Source: Adiantum capillus-veneris (Eukaryota > Streptophyta > Polypodiopsida > Polypodiales > Pteridaceae). Taken from it: 64,000 nt of DNA. Positions 10,152 through 21,201 of this stretch are shown in pieces; the first letter of the stretch is position 1; the number at the start of each line of letters is the position of its first letter. Both the position numbers and the translations under genes were made by a program. Where the stretch lies: the NCBI GenBank assembly GCA_014529385.2, contig CM043969.1, positions 18,398,446-18,462,445 on the forward strand. The letters are read 5' to 3'. The notes under the pieces are model-generated. The model did no database searches. It was not told the DNA's origin and was given only the letters and a program-made list of their open reading frames with translations.

Positions 10152-11988
10152 GGTCCAATGATAACTTAGTAGATTTAATTAATTGTTTTTGCATTTATCA
10201 AGTCCTCTCTCTCAAAGGAGAAAGGGGGATACTTGTCCCAAGACTACCCTTCTTGCTTGTAATGCATCCTACATATGATTGCCCAGTCTTGCAGCGGCCT
10301 CAAGCTTGAGCAACAAGGGGGGGTCGACCAAAGCAAGAACGGGGCTAGCTTGGGGGATATACTCTCCCACACACACTCACACACTCTCTCATTGTGTCAA
10401 GTGTAAAGTGCAAGAGCTCCATCTCCTTCTCCAAGCTAGTAGAGAAGTGGAGAGCCTACACCAACACTCTTGGCTATGGAATGCAAATCCAACCAAGAGC
10501 CATGCTTCAATGCTTAAGCTTGTCATCTTCTCCATCTTCATTGCTATGCTATTATGTATGCTAGCAAGAAGAGTGATGATAAGTGAGGAACTATTTCTTT
10601 CTCCTATGGAATGTTTCTTGTTCCTCTTCCCTACCCTCGTTCCCCGCTAGCTCTCTCCACCTTCGAAGGTGTTTGAGGCCTTGGGATCGAGGCTTGGGAT
10701 AGTTAATGCTTTTTGCAAAGTTCATGTTATGCTCGTGATGCATGAAGCTTTCCATCTTCATAGCATCACCTAGGTCACAAGGAACACAAAGATTGTATTG
10801 TACCAAGTCTCTCTTGATGGGAGAAACTATAATACAAATTTCTATTGGAGGGGGTGACCGGCTCCACATAAATCTGGTCCTCGATTGTTGTCATGTTCTC
10901 TAAACTCTCTCTCTTGCAAAAGTATTGTTAATGCCAAGTTAACTAGATACTATGTTTATGTTGCTACCATCAATTAAGTTCACCTTCTATGCTCGCAAAG
11001 TATTCTCACAAAAGTGCTTCCTTTAATTTCAATTTTGCTACTCTCAAAGTTCATACGCCATTTCCATTACAATGGGTGTAGGGTGAAGACAATGAATGCT
11101 TGATGGTTGTACATGCTGTACATACATAGGCCACTTGGGCCACGTTGGCTTCAAGAGGAAGATTGTTAAGGTTCAGACCAACTAGCCGGTCACCCATCAC
11201 ACTGACCGGACTAACCTTATCTATTCTTTTGATCATATAGAATATTATGGAGAGGCGAGGGGTTAATCCTCACTGGGAGCTCCACCCAAAGCTCTTTACG
11301 TTCTCCTTCCTCGCACAACACATCGAGCACGGACTTATCCACGCACACACTCTTCACACTTGTAGCTTGTTGTGTCATAGTGAATGATCATACCGCTCTG
11401 ACGTAGATCATGCATAACCCTTATAAGCACACATTGATCCCCAGTGCTCAAAACGCCTATGTTGTGCCTCAATATGTGTGCACAAAACTTGTGTCTATGT
11501 GTAAGGATGATGATGTCATGCATGTTGTTGTGAGAAATTTCATGATAAGAGTTAGGTCGAATGGACACCACCATTGCGTTTGAAATGTGCCCCAAAAGAC
11601 TCATGGATTGCATATATCTAAGTTCGTATAAGGGAGATATGGCCAAAAATGCGTTTTTTTGGGCCAAAAAACGCCCCTACGAAAACTTGTTTATGCTAAT
11701 CCCCCACAATGTGGACCTAATAATCATAGCAAAATTAGCTCCTACATGAGATAAACACAAGTTAAAGATCTCAGCTCCACAAACCCATACATTGCTGCAG
11801 AATTCTTGCTCTAGATCCTACAATAAGCACACCTCAATACACTCCAATATGTGTGCAATCAAAGAATAACACTTCGATTGAATACTCCTAGAGAACGACT
11901 GCAAATCAACTCCGAATATTACACAAAGCACCCACGCCAATGAAGCAGCTCTCTTGCTGCCGGCAACCAATCGGCTCTGATACTAGAA
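10152..11988. other. Unclassified intergenic sequence
   Basis: I see no supported gene. The left part (10152-10900) is pyrimidine-rich with CACACTC clusters and may continue the chromovirus LTR begun at 6337, since removing the copia element joins the two sides. Around 11170-11215 there is a GACC...GGTC rich patch. 11560-11750 has a short ORF without recognisable motifs. The last 250 bases may be the leader of the LTR element starting at 11989. Confidence 0.4.
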
Positions 11989-12026
11989 TGAAGGAAAGCA
12001 TACGAGTGAAGTCGGATATGTGCAAG

Positions 12027-12091
<65 letters not shown>

Positions 12092-12220
12092 TAACCCTCT
12101 TCTTTACAGTAGCACACGATAACACATTACTTCGTGTGTGGCTCATAAATTGTATATCTATACAATTAAAGGTCAGCGAGAACATAAGCGAGTGATGGGC
12201 GATGGATGCCCGACTTACAT
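11974..12220 (-). mobile_element. Copia-like 5' LTR with primer site, inside a PPR relic
   Basis: GCTCTGATACTA (11974-11985) is an initiator-Met primer site with one mismatch, reversed. A segment from TGAAGG (11989) to CTTACA (12220) then follows, with a GA microsatellite at 12029-12088, the layout of the copia LTRs elsewhere here. PPR coding resumes at 12221, so the right boundary is fairly clear. I found no partner LTR; the body to the left is unrecognisable. Confidence 0.55.
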
Positions 12221-12800
12221 GGTTAGCAACCCCAAGCATCGCCAAGAATGACATCTTTCTCAACAGGCCGTGCTTACCAATCTCATAATGAATTCTCTCA
12301 TCCATGTCAACGTCTTACGAAAGGAAAAGGTGCAAGCATAGATGCTTGCTTCTATAGAGAGGCCTTTACTTTGCATTCAGTGAACAACATCATAGAGCTT
12401 CCTTGTCTTCTGGAAGGGCATAAGACTTGAAGGTGCAAGCATTTGGTTCTTGTCAGACATGCCAAAATGGCTACTTGCATTGAACACACTACAAAAAGTT
12501 ATTGTAGTTGGGGAGGGGCCCAATTGTAATGCATCAAACAAAGATAGTTTAGAGCTTCCTCAGCTAGCTTTTGCTAGGAAAGAAACCCTCACTTCGCATG
12601 TGGTTAAAACAACCTAGAGCTTCCTTGCCACACATATGTTGCTCATATCCTGCAATCGACGTGCCGCACCACATTTGGCATACATATCAACCAAAGCATT
12701 GCCAAGCACATGTATCCCCAACAACCTCTCCCGCAAGGCATTACCATGTATTCAATCTCTTCATGAACCAATATGCTGGCTGAAAATATGCGTCTTGGTG
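12221..12800 (-). pseudogene. PPR-protein pseudogene fragment
   Basis: Minus-strand translation gives VLGNALVDMYAKCGAA (12664-12713), then SIAGYEQHMCGKEALGCF and MRSEGFFPS (12580-12660), later ACTF, and finally MDERIHYEIGKHGLL (12261-12305). These are consecutive blocks of plant PLS-class pentatricopeptide repeat proteins, which bind organellar RNA. Frameshifts and stops separate every block, and the C-terminal side is cut by the LTR at 11989-12220. Clearly dead. It could be an ancient gene or a retrocopy; no intron evidence decides. Confidence 0.82.
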
Positions 12801-13279
12801 AATTTCTGAAATTATGATGTGATGCAGCAAAAGACAAGTGGCAGAACTTCTATTTTTTAGCGCTGAAACGATAGTAAGAAGAGAGAGAACAAATTAATTA
12901 GATGCGTGATGAGTGGGAGGATCGACCCTGATTCGCTGCACAGGTTTTTGAAGCTCTGAGCTGCACATGAGCATAGCAGGTTCTTTCCCGCTCTCACACA
13001 CACTCTCTCTCTCTCTCTCTCTAACCCACCCAGCCACACACACACACACGCATACACACGTACACGCCCTTCTTAAGCAGACGACAGCGCACACACTTCT
13101 CTTCCTCTTCTGCGTAGTTGTTTCTCTTGTTCTACCTTGACGCTCGAGCATAATTTTGTCATCTTTATCGACTAAGTCGCTGCAATGAGTTTTCTGGGGA
13201 GGTAAGGTCTGAAGATCGACTACATGTAGAGCTTGTGTGGAGCAGCTAAACGGTGCCGTTGTTCTACTCTTTGCATGCA
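12801..13279. other. Upstream region of TAF13
   Basis: No supported protein. It contains CT and CA simple tracts (13001-13057), common in plant promoters or untranslated leaders. The divergent PPR relic lies on its left and the TAF13 promoter on its right. Confidence 0.4.
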
Positions 13280-13288
13280 TATAAAAAA
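13280..13288 (+). promoter_or_regulatory. Candidate TATA box of TAF13
   Basis: TATAAAAAA lies 122 bases upstream of the TAF13 start codon. With a transcription start about 30 bases downstream, the leader would be near 100 bases. The evidence is position and sequence only. Confidence 0.4.
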
Positions 13289-13409
13289 GCACATTGAGCG
13301 ATTGTTAGCTCCAATTCGCAAAGAATTCCTTCTTAGTTCTGTTTTCTGGTTTGTGACAGGTAGTTTCCATTGCCGCAGCAGTAACACCTACTAGAGATCC
13401 GCATCTATA

Positions 13410-13518
13410 ATGGCTGCTCCTGCAGCAGCTAGCCTAGCTACTCCTGCCAAAGGCAAGTCGGGTGCAAGTTCTTCTGAGTCTTCGCTCAAGAGAAAACGTG
13501 GCGTTTTTACCAGGGAGT
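13410..13518 (+). CDS. TAF13: TAF13 exon 1
   Basis: The start is the first ATG of the frame and gives MAAPAAASLATPAKG, then Ser-rich residues and KRKRGVFTRE. The exon ends after the first base of a Leu codon at the donor GTAGGT (13519), phase 1. Exon 2 supplies the other two bases, restoring the family's REL/RE-L-R join. Confidence 0.92.
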
Positions 13519-16500
13519 GTAGGTGCCCTTTTTTGCTCTATATTTTGACTCAGAGAAGAAGACTCGTAACTCTGATTTTGCAGTTCCATGTCATCAATGA
13601 AAGAATTCGTTTTTCTGTTTCTCATAAATGCCATTGTGGTTCCAAATTATCAACAATAATGGCATCGTTTCAATGGACACTGTGAAGCACCAATTTCACC
13701 TATGCCAATTTTAGATTCCTTTGTTTTATGTATTCGCTATTGTGTTTCCATTCCACTAACAATAAGCTTTCTTTGCCGGAAGTTACTGAGCCCCACGTTA
13801 TTTTTTGGTTTGTATCGTCAACCGATGTTTATAGCATGGCCTATGGCCCTTGTGGGAACTCCACTTTGTGGTTTGATGTATCCATGTATGCCCTTTGGCC
13901 ATGAATCATGTATAAATGATCATAATAACATTCTTCAAGGCAAGAAGGCATCACTAAGAAGAGTCAAATTTCCGTTTGTATACATGATGTAGATGAGGCT
14001 ACTCCTAGAGTCAGCACTAAGTCTAGTCAATCTCCTAGCTAAGGAGCTTGATGTACACACATTGGATTCAATTGTAATGTCTTTATGGTGTCGTTTGTAT
14101 TATGAATGGCCCTCTTATGAATCCCCCACCACCTGTGGTATCGAAGCTTGCAAGCGATTGATAGTTCCCAATCCTCTAGATGCTGTTATTAATCATTAGT
14201 TAACAGTTAATTTTTTCACTCTCTAGATTCTACTTTAATTCTTGATAAGGCAAGCATTGGGCATGTTGCTGAATTGAGTCCTTGAGCCACTAGCCTTCTT
14301 GATTCTATTGGCGTTGAGAGGAGTTAGTGTATTTTAAGAACTTTCATTTGCATTTGAGGCTTTCATTAGCCAACTTCCATTCAACATCTCCAACGAACAA
14401 TCAATCGTAAGTGCTTCACAATCAAAGTAGTTGGATGTCCTGGTATTTAGTCAATACTATGCATGATGGAGCTGATGGTTATATTGTCTTGTGGGTGACT
14501 ACCATGGGTCTATACCTTGCACTTTCCTTTAAGGGTGAATCTGGGCTTATCCTGGATTCATCTAGGTATATTTTTTAGTTGTATAGCGGACATGCAGACT
14601 TCATATTGTGAAGTTTTCGTCCGAGTTACGACCAGTTGATATTGTGCGAATACTTTCTATCTTTTGTGGTGTATGCCGTATCAACTACCTCATTTTTGTG
14701 GTAATTTTTTTTGATTTAATGCTTCTTTTAGTGCTAGGCTTCATTATGGCCGAGTCTGCCCTTGATCTCCGGAGTCATGGCAGAAACTCAGTAGGCTGAA
14801 CTTTGTGTTGATGTATGCTCATGTGTGTGTGCGTGTGGTGTGTGTTGTGTGTTTGGGAGCATATGTTAGTACCTAGTTCTACACCCACTATTGGGCACTG
14901 ACGACGTTAGTGGGGATGCCGTGGTATTTGGTCAATACTATGCATGATGGAGCTGATGGTTATATTGTCTTGTGGGTGACTACCATGGGTCTATACCTTG
15001 CACTTTCCTTTAAGGGTGAATCTGGGCTTATCTTGGATTCATCTAGGTATAATTGGATGTATCCTATGCTTGAATCTCAAGCTAATCATTCAATCAGAGG
15101 AAAGTTGAATTCATTCAATTGATTAGGCAATTTCAATTAGCATTCATCAGTTTGATTCTCTCTCCTAAATGTCCAATAAGAAGTAATCCTTAGTCCATAA
15201 AAGCTCTCAAGCTTTGTGTGTTTTGAGAGGCTTTATCAAGGGCTTCTAGGCCACACTTCAAATGTTTATTTGGACACCATCTACTATTTCAAATCCTCAC
15301 CTTAATTCTGCAATCGTCACTTTTAAACTAGTGTGCAGCTCCCTCAAATACACAAAACCACTTGCTGACTCGGCTAGTTCAATTGACCACAGTTTGCAGC
15401 CATGTGGTGAAGTCAACTTTCAGAGGCTTTACTTTTACATTGAAGGCAAAAGGTTGGCTGAACTTGTGGAATGCCTGATTGTAAGCTACGGTGGTATAAA
15501 TGGTTTCAGGTGACCATCCCGGTGGGCAGAATGTGTTTGGGATTTAAATATACTTTTTAAGCCTATTTTGGGTCATAAATTGTGTATCCTGGTATGGGGA
15601 AAGACGGACACAGAAATTTAGTGGGTGTGGATTTCACTCTTGGCAAAGCAAGGTGAAGGGTTATCTAATGAAGAAAATTCGATGGGCCACTGATTGCATG
15701 AGCATCAATATACGTATCTCGTACACACCATGAAATCTCCCATGCCAAGCACGAGTTTGAGTGAAAACCAAGTCTTATAGTTGTAAATCATATTTATAGC
15801 CTTTCTCTTGATCAAGACTCATGCTGACAATCTAGATTTGTTTGTTGGGAGTGATTGGGTGACTATAATTGTCTTTTTGTTGCCTGTCCTTAGTGATGTT
15901 CTAATGGCAAGGTGGAGCTTGAGTAGATTTGTTTTTGCAAGGGAGTCTTACAATTGATAAGAAAAGTGCCCATTTCAAACTGCGGGTTAGACTACTGAAC
16001 ATGCAGTCTGTGGAATCAGGAAGGAAAAGTATGAGCTCAAACATCGGAGTAGTCTGATAATGATGCTATGTTCTTGGGAGATCTGGGTGTGATTATTATT
16101 GTGGACATAAATGTTCAAAATCATTACTTTTTGACTGTCATTTGATGCTGCTGACTTTGATGTCCAAAATAGAAATTGTCTAGTAAGTTCTATGGTGCTG
16201 CATTTTTTACCTCTAATGATTTGACTGTCATTTGATGCTGCTGACTTTGATGTCCAAAATAGAAATTGTCTAGTAAGTTCTATGGTGCTGCATTTTTTAC
16301 CTCTAATGATTTGGTCTAATTGTTTTTTTTTCTCTTGTTTGCAACAGTGAGGATCATGATGTATGGATTTGGAGATGATCCCGATGTAAGCTCTTTTGTG
16401 TCCTCTACTCTCCTTTTTCTCTCAAAAGCATTTGTTAATTTACAATTGTATTGACTAATCTCTGCTTCAGTTAGTCATCCAATTACACTGCATAATTTGT

Positions 16501-19500
16501 TTAACTTTTTCCTCAAATCAGCAGCCGTTCAATTTGTGGGAATTTATGTCAAAGGGGAAATTGTATAATTATGGACTTTACTGTCTCAGATAAGTAGCCT
16601 AGCTAGGTTTTCACATAGCTTCAATGTTGCCCTCGAATCGTATCGCCAATTGTCTGTGAATCAATGTGTCACATTGTCAAAGAAGCTTCTTGATGAATAG
16701 AGTTCCATATGTGCCTGCTGCATTTTCTCTATCACAAAATTGTTTACTGCAACATGCGAAGTAATATCTTGGAAAATACAAACATCAAGAACGGGAACAA
16801 TCATGTGTGCATGATCCTTTCCCTGAGGAGAAGGGCACTAGCATGCCTGCATTTTACTGTCCATGAGGAGAAGGTTTGCCTTGGCTCTCATGGGATGTCT
16901 GCTGAAGCATATTATGTTTGTGGCAAGTTTCATTCTGTTTAACCACAAACGTCGTAAACATTAAAGATGTATCGTAGACCTTGTGGTCTTTGCATGCGCC
17001 AGTACCTGAAAATAGTGGCAGTATTTGTGAAAACGTTTTGCTTCCTACCTTGTTGGATACTTGCTACGTTCGCAACAAGAAGCACTTAAAAGGATGTGCT
17101 TAACTTGATGCATGTTAATCTTGGCATGCTCGTGTAATCACTTGACACTATTGAGTAGTAAACTCTGTATGCTACTACGTAGAATCTGCAACAATTAGAT
17201 GATGAGTTCTGTTACAACTCAAAATAGCAAGATAATAAAGGGGGAGAGGAAGAAAATGTGTGGGAGCGGGATGCTGAAACAAATATCAGATCTTTATGTA
17301 TCTGTCACGTACTGAAGCTCTACTTGGGGAATTGTCCTTGGACCTGTCACCTTCCAAACACTTAAGTCAGTCACTTTGAACTCCAAAGGTAGACAACCAA
17401 TCTCTTGTGCATTGCTTAGGATGAAAGCCATAATTTCAATACATTTAATAGCACTTTTTAGTAAATCACAATCTACAGATGTCAACAGAAAGTCCGTTCA
17501 TTTAACTTAGCAAGCAAAAAAATTACAAAAATTCATCCATTCCACTGAACTGCGTAAGTGCCACACATACGATTTTCCAGCGACATAGCCTGACTGCCAT
17601 GTCATCAGGATGTCGTCATCACTGGCATGTGATACTACATTGTCATCAAATGCCACATCACTTTCTTAACGTCTCTAGTAGCAAGCTCAGCCTCAATTTC
17701 TGAGCCAACTTGATCATAGTCAACTCCTAGACTCTTAACAAAGTGGGGAAATAAAATTCTCTCTAGCTCCTTGGTCAAAGGAAATAAGTGCTTTAGTACC
17801 TTGAATTTTGCCATAGGCTTTGTGTAACTCTTTGGAGGAATTTGGAAGAGGTTGCTTTGTGGGCGGTTGATCAATTCTTTCAGGACAAGTATCAATGGTA
17901 TGTTGAGTGTGAGCATCCAACATATCCGTGTTCTTTTTGTAGGGTTTCCTTGCTTTGTATACAATCAAAAATCTTGATGTGCTTGACTCTGTTGGTCTGT
18001 AGAAGTAGATTGGTTTTGTATACATTCGAAGATCTTGAGGTACTTGACTCTGTTGTTCGTAGAAGTATCCACGTTCTTGTTGTAGGGTTTCCTTGCTTTG
18101 TATATAGGCAAAGATCTTAAGGTACTTGACTCTACTCTTCTCTAGAAGTAGATTGGTTTTGTTGGTTTTTTCTCCCTAGAAGGAAGCTCTTGAGCCTTTA
18201 TAGATTAAAGACAAGGTCACGTTTCATAAGCTTATAGCCAACTCTGGTGTGGTCCATGAGTTCTTGCAAAGTGATTATCTGTTTGGCAAGGCAATACTCT
18301 TGTAGTGGTGAAGGCAACCCAACAATGTATCTTTTTAAAGAAAGAAACTGGTAGGTACACATTTCAGAATCTTTGATTGTAGTTGTCCAAAGTCTAAGTA
18401 GAAACCATCTTCAAATTACCCTACTCTGCTATAAGTTGCACCACAAAGAGAAATGTGAGGTAGTTGTGAGCAAAAATATTTTTGAAAGCTTTCCGTACCC
18501 TTCAAGCATGAGGCTTTGTGGATAAAGAACTCAACCATTGCATAGCATTGTCCTTGACGTAAATGACTGCATGAATTCCTCTATATAATTTACACGTGAA
18601 TAAATGTTCTCGAACGATTGTAAGAATTGACATTGTGACATCTCCTTGTCACAAGACGGGCACCATGTGCCAATAGAAAAGAACAAACTGAACAGACTTT
18701 TAGCACTTCATTTACAATTAACTGAAAGAGAGAGACGACATGCGACACGGAGTGGCGGAATTCTACCCCAGAGAGTATTGGCCCCAAACCTTGGCGCCCC
18801 TTTCGGTATTTCTTTATATTGCATCAACACAGTACAAGCCGGTACTCCAGACTCTGCACCTTCTCCAGGAAGCATGAGAATGAGCCCTAACCTCATATTT
18901 AAAGGCCCTTGGCCTAAAAAGAAATTACAGTGAAAAGTCTTCAAAACTCAAAAGCTTCTGGCCCAAAAGCAAAGCCAAAAAGCTGCCAGTGTAAATCACG
19001 GAAATCCGTACAGCCTGCCACGTCATCAACAAGAGCAAAACGCGGAAATCTCCCTGTTGCCCTTAGGGTTAGGGTTAGGGTTTTTGCAGCTTTAGGGTTT
19101 TTGGCAACAGAATTAGGGTTTGCAGGTTTTAGGGTTAGGGTTTCCAGAATTAGGGTTTGTAGGTTTTAGGGTTAGGGTTTTCAGAATTAGGTTTCAGTAG
19201 TTAGGGGTTTTGGCAGAAATTAGGGTTTGCAGGTTTTAGGGTTAGGGTTTCCAGAATCAGGGTTTCAGCAGTTAGGGTTTCTGGTAGAAATGGTTAGGGT
19301 TTCTGCTCTCGGGCAACCACGTCATCACTTTGTGACAGTTTAGGCCCCTCGGCCACATCTATAAGTTGGCTCCATTCTTTAGGCTTTGACACGTCAGCAG
19401 TTTGTTACACTCCCCCTCTTAAATGAAGAGATTGTGCAATCAATAGCATAGACCTCTCTCGCCATAGAGTGTGGGGTCCTTGGAGGAGGGTTTGACAATA

Positions 19501-21201
19501 TTCTGGTGTCATATTCTCTACTCTCTTCGTCTCTCCGTCTCAGTACCTTCATTCACAGAATTTATCCACTTTGTTTGTGATCATTTGCACTCTCTCACTG
19601 AAGGAACGGAAGGCTTTCCCTTCCGCAAGTAAAAGGAATCCTTGAGCATAGTTCGGAGCACTCATCTTGAGCAACGTTCAACATTCACTTCCGCTGCACC
19701 TTACATCGCCACCGTGATTCTTGCATAAATGGGCTCAGATTTGGGTCCATGTCCAACTTAGTCTCTAGCTTCTCTCTTCCGGTCAAGTTCGATGTCACGT
19801 CGCCAAGTTGTGACAGATGTACTTGCCTAGGCTACAACTGCTCAAATATGCTGAAAATCATCTCTGGTGTGATCTTAAGTCACTGTATGCACTTGAATAG
19901 TCTTTCTCTTGGCAGCATGTCAAATACTTTGTGGAAATCCACAAAACAGCACTAGAATCTCCTCTTTTGCACCCTGAATTGATCAATCAGACACGGCTGA
20001 GTGTAATATTATGTGGTCAATAGTGAAGAAAATTTTGAATCCAGCCTGCCCAGCTGGTCATAATCCCTCCATCTATGCATATGAGCTGAACTCTGCCTTG
20101 AGCGCTACACCATGAAGCTTGTACAATGTATCATCATTGATGAAAGTTTGATCTAGCATACCTCTTGCATGTGGATGAGCATAAGGCATCCACTCTGCTA
20201 GAAGGCTCTCAAATATGAGCAATTGTCTACATACTTGTGTGATCAACCACTTGTCAATGTTGTAGATGATGTATAGCTTGTTCTGTTATTGAAGGAACAA
20301 TGAAGGTAAACGTTGTATGGTGTGGTTCGGGTGTGTGTGGTCTCGTGAGTCTTAATTCGTTTGCTCACCTCTCTCTGAGTGATGATCTGCACTCATATGT
20401 ATTATTGTTATGCTATGTTTACAGTTTCTACCGTCAGTTTGACTGACGCACTTATACATAGCTAGTTATCCTTTAGCAGACACTACTATAGTATTTCTTG
20501 TTTCTTTTCCGTACTCATCATCCCTACATCTATTTGTAGGGATGCTCCTAGATCAACCTGTGCTTGCAATACTAGCCCTTTTTTACCATGTAACATGCTG
20601 ATGCATCAACTCCAAAAGCGCAAGTTATGCACGAGTGTGATGGTGGTGACATGGTTGTGCTGTGTGAGCAATAGAGCCCATGAACCTATGTGTGCATGAA
20701 CCAAGACAAGTGACGATCTATGGACGAAGTCGATATATGTTATCAAAGCTAGAAGCATGCATGTGTCCTGATTGACGGGTCAAGGCCTGTGAAAAGTAGA
20801 CAATCAATTTCATCGAGCTACCTTAGAATTATCAAAGAGCTACATATCCTCAAGTCTTTTATTTATTGGGCTTGGTGCAACAACATGATTAGAGTAGAGT
20901 AAAAACAGAGTCTCAATAGCGTGTTTTCTTGCTGCAGCCAATTCCTGAGACTGTCTCATTGGTAGAAGACATTTTGGTCGATTACGTCACGGAGATGGTA
21001 AGCTGAGATTACTACTTTGTGTCGTAGTATCGTTGAATATTATCTCAATCAGCAGTTTTGAATGAAATTTGTTTAATGTCTTAACAAATACATTGATTTT
21101 GATGTTCTGTGAATTGTTCATGACAGGTGCACAAGGCACAAGACATTGCATCCAGAAGGGGTAAGCTTACAACAGAGGACCTCATGTTCCTCGTGCGGAA
21201 G
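13410..21201 (+). CDS. TAF13: TAF13, TFIID subunit, histone-fold protein (last exon not found)
   Basis: Four exons (13410-13518, 16348-16385, 20938-20997, 21127-21201) join in frame to 94 residues with GT-AG introns. After an Ala/Ser-rich head come KRKRGVFTRE, LRIMMYGFGDDPDP, IPETVSLVEDILVDYVTEM and VHKAQDIASRRGKLTTEDLM with FLVRK. That is the TAF13 histone fold in order; known TAF13 pairs with TAF11 in TFIID to support RNA polymerase II initiation in the nucleus. The usual last 30 or so residues (an MNEELK..ARKAF block) would follow a phase-0 junction at 21201, but I could not find that exon. The final intron may leave the window, or the gene may be truncated. The introns are loaded with transposons, unlike the compact genes of many plants. 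Confidence 0.93.
14433..15052. repeat. 481-bp-period repeat, locus 1 (X-Y-X)
   Basis: A block of about 138 bases (X, 14433-14570) ending in CTAGGTATA is followed by Y (about 343 bases) and a second X (14914-15051), giving a period of 481. The same sequence with the same period and the same right-hand end occurs at 22924-23704. TTGGATGT flanks both sides (14431-14438 and 15053-15060), though part of it resembles the unit itself. Y contains a TG-rich microsatellite. No primer site follows X, so I do not call it a miniature LTR element. Confidence 0.88.
16131..16310. repeat. Perfect 90-bp tandem duplication before TAF13 exon 2
   Basis: The 90 bases starting TTGACTGTCA at 16131 are repeated without a single change from 16221. 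The second copy ends 37 bases before exon 2, so the duplication sits at or near the branch-point region. Confidence 0.97.
16348..16385 (+). CDS. TAF13: TAF13 exon 2
   Basis: A 38-base exon between TTGCAACAG and GTAAGC encodes the end of a Leu codon and RIMMYGFGDDPD, the most diagnostic TAF13 block. It ends in phase 0. Confidence 0.93.
17635..18025 (-). pseudogene. Ty3 protease relic, family A
   Basis: Minus-strand frames give ALISFDQGARENFISPLC and, in the next frame, LGVDYDQVGSEIEAELATRD. The first corresponds to the DSGAT..NFIS protease signature, with DSG degraded to DQG. The same wording (GGELEAELAT) follows a protease relic at 63700, so both belong to one family. About 17939-18165 also contains an imperfect duplication of period near 141. 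Confidence 0.7.
18200..18560 (-). pseudogene. Ty3 gag relic, family A
   Basis: The minus strand reads QWLSSLSTKPHA, then KAFKNIFAHNYLTFLF, GNLKMVST and DNYNQRF. It parallels the plus-strand gag at 62690-62890 (WWSSIATQPHA, GNLKMLATEPMEDYNQRFLH). Several stops are present. It lies between the family A LTR on its right and the protease relic on its left, the normal order for a minus-strand element. Confidence 0.75.
18647..19409 (-). mobile_element. LTR-A copy in TAF13 intron 2 (763 bp)
   Basis: It runs from TGTCACAAG to TTTGTTACA and matches the LTRs at 48196-50500 and 52085-52872. It contains the shared LTR core (18796-18835, reversed) and a TTTAGGG-rich array (19058-19300). The primer site expected on its left is absent, so the leader was deleted, but gag and protease relics follow in order. 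CTCCT before and CTCCC after could be a decayed target duplication or chance. Confidence 0.85.
19431..19705 (+). mobile_element. LTR-B fragment (3' part, plus orientation)
   Basis: Reverse complement of the first 270 or so bases of the LTR-B copies at 25012 and 46333, ending CTTACA where the others would read CTAACA. The rest of the LTR is missing on the left, where LTR-A ends at 19409. Confidence 0.75.
19745..20060 (-). pseudogene. LINE reverse-transcriptase relic
   Basis: Read on the minus strand: QAGF, then LIDQFRVQKRRF and CFVDFHKVFDMLPRERLFKC. These match the fingers/palm start of non-LTR RTs (QAGFR..STIDHI ... FVDFxKAFDxVPR). A frameshift separates the first two blocks and stops follow. 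Nothing else of a LINE was recognised nearby. Confidence 0.75.
20938..20997 (+). CDS. TAF13: TAF13 exon 3
   Basis: Sixty bases between GCTGCAG and GTAAGC encode PIPETVSLVEDILVDYVTEM, the central histone-fold helix, phase 0 at both ends. Confidence 0.93.
21127..21201 (+). CDS. TAF13: TAF13 exon 4
   Basis: Seventy-five bases between CATGACAG and GTACAG encode VHKAQDIASRRGKL, TTEDLM and FLVRK, the loop and last histone-fold helix. It ends in phase 0 after Lys, where the family continues with DP/DLPK. Confidence 0.93.

Larger units (their letters stand above)
13519..16347 (+). other. TAF13 intron 1 (2.8 kb)
   Basis: It begins GTAGGT and ends TTGCAACAG. It contains the 481-bp-period repeat (14433-15052) and a perfect 90-bp tandem duplication (16131-16310) just before exon 2. 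No other gene was recognised in it. Confidence 0.88.
16386..20937 (+). other. TAF13 intron 2 (4.6 kb), transposon-filled
   Basis: It starts GTAAGC and ends TTGCTGCAG. From 17290 on it holds antisense Ty3 PR and gag relics, an LTR-A copy, an LTR-B fragment and a LINE RT relic. The stretch 16386-17290 and about 20270-20937 show no recognisable element or gene. A minus frame around 20080-20260 (FESLLAEWMPYAHPHARG) looks protein-like but I do not recognise it. Confidence 0.85.

Noticed and set aside
13702-13992. Hydrophobic ORF in TAF13 intron 1 as a membrane protein gene
   Set aside because: No family motif, no supporting codon pattern, and it lies wholly inside an intron.
14437-15055. Possible miniature LTR element (TRIM) from the X-Y-X structure
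   Set aside because: No primer site after the first X, no TG...CA ends, and the second locus has an extra partial unit, so a tandem repeat moved by retroposition fits better.
18908-19331. TTTAGGG-rich stretch as a real interstitial telomere or chromosome-fusion scar
   Set aside because: The same array occurs at the same position in other LTR-A copies, so it is part of the LTR.
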